A stretch of DNA of 64,000 nucleotides from an uncultured Pelagibacteraceae bacterium (GTDB lineage: Bacteria > Pseudomonadota > Alphaproteobacteria > Pelagibacterales > Pelagibacteraceae), in NCBI GenBank assembly GCA_902627805.1, contig CACOKN010000002.1, forward strand, positions 140,810 through 204,809, in the 5' to 3' direction. This document shows, in pieces, positions 57,572 to 64,000 of the stretch; the stretch's first letter is position 1; every line of letters starts with the position of its first letter. The notes beneath the pieces were generated by a model, which was given only the letters and a program-made list of their open reading frames with translations, did no database searches and was not told the origin of the DNA. The position numbers and the translations under genes were made by a program.

Positions 57572-58318
57572 ATGAACAAATCATCTTTTTTTATAATTGG
57601 TCAACATGCTGTCATTGAAGCTTTACGTAATCCGAAAAGAAAGGTTTTAAGAGTATTTTTAACAGAGGAAAGTAAGAAAAATATTCATAAAAAAAGCCCT
57701 AACAAAAACTTATTAAATGAGGTCAAGGTATATTTTAAAACCAAAAAAGAACTTGATAAATATAGCACTAGAGAAGATTTAAAACATCAAGGATATGTAG
57801 CAGAAGTTGAACATATTCAAAAACCAATACTTAAAGAATATATTAAAGAGAAGAATAACATTACTTTAATTTGTCTTGATGGCGTAACTGATCCAAGAAA
57901 TATAGGATCTTTGATCAGAAGTGCTGCCTCTTTTAATATTGATGGAGTAATTATTAAAGAAAGAAACTTTCCTAGTGAAAGTAAACTTATGTATAAAGCG
58001 GCAAGTGGTGCAATTGAATATATTAATGTTTTTGAGGTTTCTAATATCAATTCAACTCTGAAAAATCTAAAAGAAAAAAATTTTTGGGTATATGGTTTTG
58101 ATGGTAATGGAAAAAAAGACTTTACTGATATCGAGTGGAAAGGAAATAATATATTATTATTTGGATCTGAAGGATTAGGAATGCATAAACATACATCTAA
58201 ATATGCAGATTTTTTAGTTAAGATTGAGATAAATAAAAAAATTGAGAGCCTAAATATATCAAATAGTGCGGCAATTGTATTTCATCATTTAAGTTATCTA
58301 AAAAAAAGAGTTGATTAA
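57572..58318 (+). CDS. rlmB: TrmH-family RNA 2'-O-methyltransferase (RlmB-type)
   Basis: SpoU methylase motifs: LDGVTDPRNIGSLIRSAASFNIDGVII...LLFGSEGLGMHK...SLNISNSAAIVFHHLSY. Confidence 0.93.
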   Translation: MNKSSFFIIGQHAVIEALRNPKRKVLRVFLTEESKKNIHKKSPNKNLLNEVKVYFKTKKELDKYSTREDLKHQGYVAEVEHIQKPILKEYIKEKNNITLICLDGVTDPRNIGSLIRSAASFNIDGVIIKERNFPSESKLMYKAASGAIEYINVFEVSNINSTLKNLKEKNFWVYGFDGNGKKDFTDIEWKGNNILLFGSEGLGMHKHTSKYADFLVKIEINKKIESLNISNSAAIVFHHLSYLKKRVD

Positions 58319-58347
58319 TTTATAAATAATTATTAGTTATTGCGCAT

Positions 58348-58423
58348 GCCCTTGTAGCTCAGCTGGTAGAGCAATTGATTTGTAATCAATAGGTCCGCGG
58401 TTCGAATCCGTGCGGGGGCACCA
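58348..58423 (+). tRNA. tRNA-Thr(UGU)
   Basis: GCCCTTGTAGCTCAGCTGGTAGAGCAATTGATTTGTAATCAATAGGTCCGCGGTTCGAATCCGTGCGGGGGCACCA; anticodon TGT, encoded CCA. Confidence 0.97.
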
Positions 58424-58456
58424 TCACTCAATTAAATCAACGTTTATTATTTTTGC
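58370..58456 (+). repeat. Left copy of 87-bp direct repeat (attL-like; 3' part of tRNA-Thr plus flank)
   Basis: AGCAATTGATTTGTAATCAATAGG...GGGGGCACCATCACTCAATTAAATCAACGTTTATTATTTTTGC; matches 60304-60390 with one mismatch by eye. Confidence 0.95.
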
Positions 58457-58487
58457 TTAATCAGTTTTTAATTAGATTTTATAATTG

Positions 58488-58520
58488 ATTGTGCCAGGAT
58501 TGTGCCAGGATTGTGCCGTG
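58488..58520. repeat. Tandem 11-bp repeat x3 (arm-site-like)
   Basis: ATTGTGCCAGG ATTGTGCCAGG ATTGTGCCGTG. Confidence 0.9.
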
Positions 58521-58544
58521 ATCAAGTAGTCGTTTAAATTTTTT

Positions 58545-58961
58545 TTATTTTATTTTTTCGCAGTTCTTAAAATAATACGGACTTCCAGAAGTTCTTCTAA
58601 AACCATACTCCCAAGTTTCTTTGTCATAAGTTGAAATGTAAGAGATATATTCTAGTGTTCTTCCAACAGGATTTATCCACGTGTAAGTATAATCCTTTGT
58701 TAAAATATTTGTTCCATCTGAAGACTTAATTTCATAAACTATTTCAGTAGGATATTTTAATATACTACCCATCATTCCAACAGCTCTGAAAGTTAAAGTC
58801 TTTGTTGCGGGATCAATGTCAAAAACCACATCTATAGTTCTGTTTGTTCCACCTTTACCTTTGCAGCTAAATATTTCTTTTTTAAGATCTACTATTTTAT
58901 TGCTGTCACCACAGCCGCTTAACAACAAACCCAGAACCAAGATCCCTAAAAGTTTTTTCAT
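58545..58961 (-). CDS. Putative lipoprotein, unknown function
   Basis: Lipobox signal MKKLLGILVLGLLLSGCGDSN; no family recognised. Confidence 0.75.
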   Translation of the reverse strand: MKKLLGILVLGLLLSGCGDSNKIVDLKKEIFSCKGKGGTNRTIDVVFDIDPATKTLTFRAVGMMGSILKYPTEIVYEIKSSDGTNILTKDYTYTWINPVGRTLEYISYISTYDKETWEYGFRRTSGSPYYFKNCEKIK

Positions 58962-59410
58962 TAAAATGGGGCCTCTGATTTTACTGAAAATCTCTTAATA
59001 ACTTCTTCAATTACTGATTTTTCCATTCCACCAGTGAAACTTTCTTTATCCTCAACATCTAATGTTGCAATAAACCAGTCTTTGTTTTTAAGTTTAAAAC
59101 CTAAATTAATTTTAAGATCTTTTTTTGTTTTATTGCCTGTGATCATTGCTCCTATAATGGCTCCTACCCCACCAGTAAGCAAACCTCCAACTACAGCACC
59201 ACCTGTTTTTTTTAGAGCACTACTTGTTTTGAAAGGCTTTGAATTTTCATCTAACACTTTAAATTCCTTAACTTCATCACAATCTATTTCGAAATTCTTA
59301 CCTATGCCAAAAACTTTCCAGCCAATAACTATTTTATCTTTTCTTGCATTAAAAATAAAGTCTCTACTTATATAATCTTTTTTATTTGATTGAGTAATTG
59401 TTAAAGGCAT
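58961..59410 (-). CDS. Hypothetical protein with glycine-zipper-like segment
   Basis: 149 aa; GGAVVGGLLTGGVGAIIGAMITGNKTKKD; start abuts the lipoprotein start codon by 1 bp. Confidence 0.7.
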   Translation of the reverse strand: MPLTITQSNKKDYISRDFIFNARKDKIVIGWKVFGIGKNFEIDCDEVKEFKVLDENSKPFKTSSALKKTGGAVVGGLLTGGVGAIIGAMITGNKTKKDLKINLGFKLKNKDWFIATLDVEDKESFTGGMEKSVIEEVIKRFSVKSEAPF

Positions 59411-59413
59411 ATA

Positions 59414-59458
59414 CTAGAATATTAAACCCAGAACCATGATCCCTAAAAGTTTTTTCAT
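59414..59458 (-). pseudogene. Truncated lipoprotein signal-peptide remnant (MKKLLGIMVLGLIF*)
   Basis: ATGAAAAAACTTTTAGGGATCATGGTTCTGGGTTTAATATTCTAG; near-identical to the first ~33 nt of the ORFs starting at 58961 and 61149. Confidence 0.75.
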
Positions 59459-59466
59459 AAATAATA

Positions 59467-60216
59467 TTATAACTTGTCTATCTCCCTAAAAAAATTACCA
59501 AGTTGACTAATGGATACAATATAACTGATAACCACATATACTTTTGCAGCTGTAGCCCAACCATAAGCTTGGTTATTCTTTATTTTTACTTTTTTGAACT
59601 TCTCACTACTTCTCCATAACCCTGTATTTGCCCAAACAATATAAATCCCCAACACAATCAATATTAATGAACCAAAATATGCTGTTAGAGCTCCCGAAAT
59701 AAATCCAAATATAAGACCTCCTAGAATACAATATATCCAAAATATTGACGACATGGTTTCATTTCCCCACCAAATCTTTTCAACAATGTTTTGTTGAATT
59801 TTTTCTAATTGCTTATTGCTTTGAATATTTTGACTAGCTGTTGTTTTAAATTTTTTCTGTTCTATTTCCTTCAGAGCACTTTTTTCATTTACTTTTTGAT
59901 CAAGTGTATTTCCACAACCTTCACACAATTGAACACCTAAAGATTTTTTTGGAATTAATATTACTTGATATCTATTAACACAAAATGGACGTCCACACTG
60001 AGCATGCGTATTAGTTTTAAGATCTTCTACTCTTTTTTCTTTTTCAGCTTGTTTTTTTAAATCATTAGTACGTAAATCTATGTAAAAAACTTTTGCTTTT
60101 TGCTCGTCACCATCTGCTTTTTTAAATGCCTTCAACCAACAGTCATCATCATAGTTTTCACTTTTCAATTCCTTTCTGACAATTGATGCAATTTTTTTAT
60201 CTATATCAGTGGACAT
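59467..60216 (-). CDS. Hypothetical membrane protein with Cys pairs (zinc-ribbon-like)
   Basis: MSTDIDKKIASIVRKELKSENYDDDCWLKAFKKADGDEQKAKVFYIDLR; CGRPFC...CEGCG; hydrophobic C-terminal segments. Confidence 0.7.
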   Translation of the reverse strand: MSTDIDKKIASIVRKELKSENYDDDCWLKAFKKADGDEQKAKVFYIDLRTNDLKKQAEKEKRVEDLKTNTHAQCGRPFCVNRYQVILIPKKSLGVQLCEGCGNTLDQKVNEKSALKEIEQKKFKTTASQNIQSNKQLEKIQQNIVEKIWWGNETMSSIFWIYCILGGLIFGFISGALTAYFGSLILIVLGIYIVWANTGLWRSSEKFKKVKIKNNQAYGWATAAKVYVVISYIVSISQLGNFFREIDKL

Positions 60217-60230
60217 AAAAAAAATATACC

Positions 60231-60253
60231 ATTGTGCCCATAGTGTGACCAGA
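60231..60253. repeat. 11-bp-period direct repeat x2 at right end of cassette I
   Basis: TTGTGCCCATA GTGTGACCAGA (8/11 matching). Confidence 0.6.
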
Positions 60254-60303
60254 CTAAAAATATTTTAGGATTATTGTTGCAAACAAATGTTTATTTAAAC
60301 TTT

Positions 60304-60390
60304 AGCAATTGATTTGTAATCAATAGGTCCGCGGTTCGAATCCGTGCGGGGGCACCATCACTCAACTAAATCAACGTTTATTATTTTTGC
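60304..60390 (+). repeat. Right copy of 87-bp direct repeat (attR-like); partial tRNA-Thr
   Basis: Same sequence as 58370-58456; lacks the tRNA 5' half, so not a functional tRNA. Confidence 0.95.
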
Positions 60391-60421
60391 AAAATTAAAA
60401 TTTAATCAATTTTTAACACTG

Positions 60422-60443
60422 AGTGCAGACATAATGCAGACAG
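60422..60443. repeat. 11-bp-period direct repeat x2 (cassette II left end)
   Basis: AGTGCAGACAT AATGCAGACAG, followed by inverted repeat GATTGAT-TGTGT-ATCAATC (60443-60461). Confidence 0.7.
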
Positions 60444-60486
60444 ATTGATTGTGTATCAATCAAGTAGTCGTTGAAAAGTTTTTCCA

Positions 60487-61149
60487 CTAATAACATCTTG
60501 CCTTACCATATTTTTTTTTATTAAAGTCCCAAACTGTAATTGTAAATCCTCTGAGATTATATTCTGACTTTGCAATTCTACAGGCTAACTCTGCATAAAG
60601 ATCTGCGTTTGGTGGTGGACTTTTCAAAAATATCCAGAAAGACTCCTTTTGAGGGAAACCAGCTTCAGTATAACCAGGATCATACCATCTCTTGACTAAT
60701 GCTTTTCTTCTTTCAGCTTCTGAATTATTCGAGGATGAAGTTGAGCTTTGATTTGATGATGTTTGTGATGATGAATCATTAGCTTTTGTATTTTCTTTTT
60801 TTGGTAAAGATGCTCTTGCCTCAACCAATGTATCGTGCCAAGATTCAAGAGTTCCATTTCCAAGTTTGCATAATAAAATTCCACAAGAAACAGGTTCAGA
60901 AACATATCTAAATACATAATATTTTTTTGTATTTTCTCCCCAAATAATTTCAGTATCTATATCTGAATAAAATTCAGACCCTCCACTAGGGATAAACGGA
61001 TCATCACCAGGGTAAGAAACTATAAACGCATCCTGTAGCTGGCTTTTAGAAATATTTTTTTTGATTTTTCCACTTGAGACAATACTCTCTGTTGTAGCAC
61101 AGCCACTCAACAGCAAACCCAGAACCACGATCCCTAAAAGTTTTTTCAT
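60487..61149 (-). CDS. Putative lipoprotein, unknown function
   Basis: MKKLLGIVVLGLLLSGCATTES; Ser/Asn/Gln-rich linker SSSQTSSNQSSTSSSNNSEAERR. Confidence 0.75.
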   Translation of the reverse strand: MKKLLGIVVLGLLLSGCATTESIVSSGKIKKNISKSQLQDAFIVSYPGDDPFIPSGGSEFYSDIDTEIIWGENTKKYYVFRYVSEPVSCGILLCKLGNGTLESWHDTLVEARASLPKKENTKANDSSSQTSSNQSSTSSSNNSEAERRKALVKRWYDPGYTEAGFPQKESFWIFLKSPPPNADLYAELACRIAKSEYNLRGFTITVWDFNKKKYGKARCY

Positions 61150-61746
61150 CTAACCTTTTAATTCTTTATAGGCTTCATAAAATGATAAGTTAATACTTAG
61201 AAATACACATATGATGAAAACTAACATTGCATTAAATAAACTAGTATCAAAAAATGAAATTAAAAATGTCATAGCGAAACACCCTATTGAAATAAAAAAA
61301 GACATGATATCAGTCCCCTCAGTTCTACCTCCACTTTGTCTTTCTTTACTCGCCATCCAGAAAATTGGACCAGTAGCAACTCCGTAGCACCAAAGCATAA
61401 CAGGAAACAAATGTGCATCTCTTTGAACATTTGCTAAACCAAAATTATATACATAAAGTATCCAAACTGAAAAAGCTGCTAAAAGAAGTAAGTTTCCCAA
61501 ATACATAAATATATATCCAATTACGTTTTGTTTTTTTTCAATTAATTTAATTCCAGCAAATTGAATAGCTGTTGAAGGAAGCATTAGTAAACCTAAACCA
61601 AAAGAACTAAATATAAGAGCTATGAAACCTGCACCAATTAAAAACCAGTAATCTCCAAGTATCACTAACCAAATGAAAGCTGCGATTCCACCAAATCCAT
61701 TCATAAGCATTAATGGAATACTCACTGCTAAAATTATTTTATCCAT
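61150..61746 (-). CDS. Hypothetical polytopic membrane protein
   Basis: MDKIILAVSIPLMLMNGFGGIAAFIWLVILGDYWFLIGAGF...; start taken at MDKIIL, since the ORF-track start (61770) lies inside the end repeat. Confidence 0.65.
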   Translation of the reverse strand: MDKIILAVSIPLMLMNGFGGIAAFIWLVILGDYWFLIGAGFIALIFSSFGLGLLMLPSTAIQFAGIKLIEKKQNVIGYIFMYLGNLLLLAAFSVWILYVYNFGLANVQRDAHLFPVMLWCYGVATGPIFWMASKERQSGGRTEGTDIMSFFISIGCFAMTFLISFFDTSLFNAMLVFIICVFLSINLSFYEAYKELKG

Positions 61747-61759
61747 AAGAAAAACTATC

Positions 61760-61781
61760 ACTGTGGACATATTGCGACCAG
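61760..61781. repeat. Degenerate 11-bp-period repeat x2 (cassette II right end)
   Basis: ACTGTGGACATATTGCGACCAG; similar in spacing and context to 60231-60253. Confidence 0.4.
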
Positions 61782-61797
61782 TCTAAAAGTTTTTTCA

Positions 61798-62568
61798 TCA
61801 AGAAGTTTCTCCTCTTAACTGTTCTATTTTGATTTTCTTTTGTAAACTTCTGCTTCTATCGTAAAGAAGATTAAATTTAATTTTTTGATTAGTTTTTACT
61901 ATAATATTTTTCGCATTCCTCACCTCAATATTATCAGCAACAGCAGAAATCGGTCTTTTTTTAGAATTTAGGTTCTTGATATTTATTTTAGATTTATCAC
62001 TTACAATTTTACCCCTCCATCTTCTTGGTCTAAATGGACTTATTGGAGATATAGATAACTTTTTTGAATTCAAACTTAATATAGGTCCGTGAACTGATAA
62101 ATTATAAGCAGTACTTCCTGCGGGTGTGGAAACCAGTACACCATCTGAAACAAGTTTTTTTATAACTTGTTTAGAACCATGATAGATTGATAAAGAAGCT
62201 GCCTGCCTACTTTGTCTTAGAATTGAAACTTCATTTATAGCAATATGTTTTTTAGTTTGATTTTTATTATTTTTAACTAACATTTCTAATGGAGAGATGG
62301 TTATCATTCTTGCTTTTTGTAAATTGCTTATGATATTTTTAGATGAAAATTTATTCATCAAAAATCCATAACTTCCAGAATTTATGCCATAAAAAAACTT
62401 TTTTGATTTTCTATTCTTTTTTAGTGTTTGAAGCATAAAACCATCACCACCAATAACAATTATAATATTGGATTTTTTAACTTTATTTTGATTAATTTTT
62501 TTTTGGATTATCGATTTAATTTTTAAAGATCTTTGATTTTTATCAGATATGATTTGAACCCTGTTCAT
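61798..62568 (-). CDS. nadK: NAD kinase
   Basis: IIIVIGGDGFMLQTLKKN...GINSGSYGFLMN...ISIYHGSKQVIKKLVSDGVLVSTPAGSTAYNLSVHGPIL. Confidence 0.92.
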   Translation of the reverse strand: MNRVQIISDKNQRSLKIKSIIQKKINQNKVKKSNIIIVIGGDGFMLQTLKKNRKSKKFFYGINSGSYGFLMNKFSSKNIISNLQKARMITISPLEMLVKNNKNQTKKHIAINEVSILRQSRQAASLSIYHGSKQVIKKLVSDGVLVSTPAGSTAYNLSVHGPILSLNSKKLSISPISPFRPRRWRGKIVSDKSKINIKNLNSKKRPISAVADNIEVRNAKNIIVKTNQKIKFNLLYDRSRSLQKKIKIEQLRGETS

Positions 62569-62572
62569 TTAA

Positions 62573-62658
62573 TGGTGCCCTCGGCCAGACTCGAACTGGC
62601 ACTCCGCAAGCGGCAAGGATTTTAAGTCCTTTGTGTCTACCAATTTCACCACGAGGGC
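62573..62658 (-). tRNA. tRNA-Leu(UAA)
   Basis: Reverse complement GCCCTCGTGGTGAAATTGGTAGACACAAAGGACTTAAAATCCTTGCCGCTTGCGGAGTGCCAGTTCGAGTCTGGCCGAGGGCACCA. Confidence 0.97.
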
Positions 62659-62742
62659 ATTAGTTATTTTCATGAGTATTTATGTTAATATTTATAATTG
62701 AACAAGATGAATAAGTAAATTTTATTTAATTTATCTCTCTAG

Positions 62743-62764
62743 GTACCAGTTGAGTACCAGTTGT
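62743..62764. repeat. 11-bp direct repeat x2 (cassette III left end)
   Basis: GTACCAGTTGA GTACCAGTTGT. Confidence 0.85.
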
Positions 62765-62810
62765 CCCAGATTATCCTACAAAATTTCATATATTTTTATT
62801 TTGTTTTTAT

Positions 62811-63239
62811 CTAAAGTTTTTTTCTCATTTTTTTGTAATAACTGCCCCACTCATTAAGCAATCTATTAGCTTTTAAACCTTTTACAGGGTCCCCTTCGTT
62901 CCATGCTTCAATTTTAAGTCTCAATCCTTCTCTAAATAGATTTTCATAATTTTTGGATAGAGATTTAAAAAATAGACTTGGATCCATCCAATCTAGATCA
63001 TCATTTTTTACCAATTTTGAGTATTCTAAAGATTTTTTTGAATGATTAATAATTTTTCTTACCTCTGATCTAGTCAAGGTACCCTTTGCACCTCTGCTTT
63101 GAGATATGCTATCTTCAAAACTAAGTCCCTTTTGTATTTCTAAGATAGATAATCTAAAATATTCTAAACTACTCCTATCAGCAGATAATACTTGAGTAGT
63201 AATCAAAAAAAACATTGCTGTTAAATATAATTTTCTCAT
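62811..63239 (-). CDS. Hypothetical secreted protein
   Basis: Signal-like MRKLYLTAMFFLITTQVLSAD; 142 aa; no family recognised. Confidence 0.65.
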   Translation of the reverse strand: MRKLYLTAMFFLITTQVLSADRSSLEYFRLSILEIQKGLSFEDSISQSRGAKGTLTRSEVRKIINHSKKSLEYSKLVKNDDLDWMDPSLFFKSLSKNYENLFREGLRLKIEAWNEGDPVKGLKANRLLNEWGSYYKKMRKKL

Positions 63240-63252
63240 GATATTATTTTAT

Positions 63253-63432
63253 ATGGATAAAATATTAATGGCTATAGCGATAGTATATGGCATAAGTGTT
63301 GCAATTTTTGCTCTTTATTATAATTGGCTCTATGCAAAGACACATGGATTTATAGCTTGGCTGCTATTTGGAGAGATTATTGCTAGCTTAAAGGCTTTAG
63401 TTTGGCCATTGTTTGAATTTAATATCATATAG
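63253..63432 (+). CDS. Hypothetical small membrane protein
   Basis: MDKILMAIAIVYGISVAIFALYYNWLYAKTHGFIAWLLFGEIIASLKALVWPLFEFNII; start taken at ATG 63253, not 63238. Confidence 0.55.
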   Translation: MDKILMAIAIVYGISVAIFALYYNWLYAKTHGFIAWLLFGEIIASLKALVWPLFEFNII

Positions 63433-63501
63433 ATTAAACATTCTATATTATTCAGTTTAAGTCAACTCTTAATCATTTTAGATTATTTCTTATCCATATT
63501 T

Positions 63502-63933
63502 TTAATAAGTCACAAATTTACAATTAGACTCAAATCTTTTGATGTTAATGTTCTCTCCAGGCTCATATAAATTTATATATGTTTTCATTTCATCTAAATT
63601 TATAAAAATATCAAAAACCCTTCCCCAAGCCTCAGCATCTTTGGCCTTTGGATAAAGGTGATAAATATTATTATCAACTAATTGAACACCAAATGGAGAA
63701 TCCTTCCAACCTGGCATTTCAGCTCCATCTAAACGATAAAAGTATCCTGTGCCTAAATTAGCCTGTTTCTTGTAATCAATTTTAAATACAAGATTCTTGG
63801 GTTTGAAATAATCAGGATCTGGTTTTTGAACATCGCAATACAAAAACTTATTTTCAAGATCTGCTAAACTTACATTGCAACAAAAAAAAACAAAAAATAT
63901 GGTTAATGAAAATTTTTTCATTAATAAAACCAT
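63502..63933 (-). CDS. Hypothetical secreted protein
   Basis: Signal peptide MKKFSLTIFFVFFCCNVSLAD (likely start ATG 63921); no family recognised. Confidence 0.65.
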   Translation of the reverse strand: MVLLMKKFSLTIFFVFFCCNVSLADLENKFLYCDVQKPDPDYFKPKNLVFKIDYKKQANLGTGYFYRLDGAEMPGWKDSPFGVQLVDNNIYHLYPKAKDAEAWGRVFDIFINLDEMKTYINLYEPGENINIKRFESNCKFVTY

Positions 63934-63950
63934 ATAATATTATCTCCCCA

Positions 63951-63972
63951 AGTACCAGTTGAGTACCAGTTT
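63951..63972. repeat. 11-bp direct repeat x2 (cassette III right end)
   Basis: AGTACCAGTTG AGTACCAGTTT; same unit as 62743-62764. Confidence 0.85.
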
Positions 63973-64000
63973 GAACAAATTAATTAAGCCTTACTTTCTA

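Larger units (their letters stand above)
58424..60390. mobile_element. Putative non-autonomous tRNA-Thr-integrated element (cassette I)
   Basis: Bounded by 87-bp tRNA-derived direct repeats, with 11-bp-period repeats inside both ends; carries three orphan ORFs and no integrase. Confidence 0.7.

Noticed and set aside
60296-60357. Apparent second tRNA-Thr
   Set aside because: Only the part from the D-arm/anticodon region to the 3' end is present; the 5' acceptor strand and most of the D-arm are missing, so it is an att-type remnant and not a functional tRNA.
60696-60917. ORF 60696-60917 (-), Lys/His/Gln-rich
   Set aside because: Out-of-frame ORF within the 60487-61149 lipoprotein gene, low-complexity composition.
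58424-63972. An integrase or transposase encoded within the cassettes
   Set aside because: None of the ORFs in the track from 58.4 to 64.0 kb shows tyrosine or serine recombinase or DDE transposase motifs; mobility can only be inferred from repeats.
1-64000. CRISPR array, restriction-modification, toxin-antitoxin or phage structural genes
   Set aside because: No regularly spaced ~30-bp repeats and no recognisable Cas, R-M, TA or phage structural proteins; the 11-bp tandem repeats are too short and have no spacers.

Overview
AT-rich, gene-dense alphaproteobacterial window, most like SAR11/Pelagibacterales by gene content, order and composition (inference; no search was run). Bases 1-58.3 kb are mostly core genome: dapA (partial), a soluble lytic transglycosylase, a sarcosine oxidase operon (soxBDAG) with an amino-acid ABC binding protein and permease, gatCAB, ruvX-pyrB-pyrC-plsY-topA, galU/ugd, panC, mgtE, lipB, an RluA/RluC-type pseudouridine synthase, and a ~28 kb unidirectional block (rplQ-rpoA ... 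rpoC-rpoB ... nusG-secE-tuf) that fuses the alpha, spc, S10, str and rpoBC clusters. Six tRNA genes were recognised (Ser-GCU, Trp, Gly-UCC, Tyr, Thr-UGU, Leu-UAA). The most interesting region is 58.35-64.0 kb. The 3' part of tRNA-Thr plus its downstream flank (87 bp) is repeated almost perfectly ~1.93 kb downstream. Several small cassettes (1-2 kb) of orphan lipoprotein and membrane genes are bounded by short direct repeats with 11-bp period and a GTxCCAG-like core. This resembles the arm-type sites and core of tyrosine-integrase attP sites, yet no integrase is present. A near-identical lipoprotein signal-peptide DNA module (MKKLLGI.VLGL) recurs in these cassettes, including as truncated remnants. 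Coordinates are from reading the sequence by eye; family names are from recognition of the translations.
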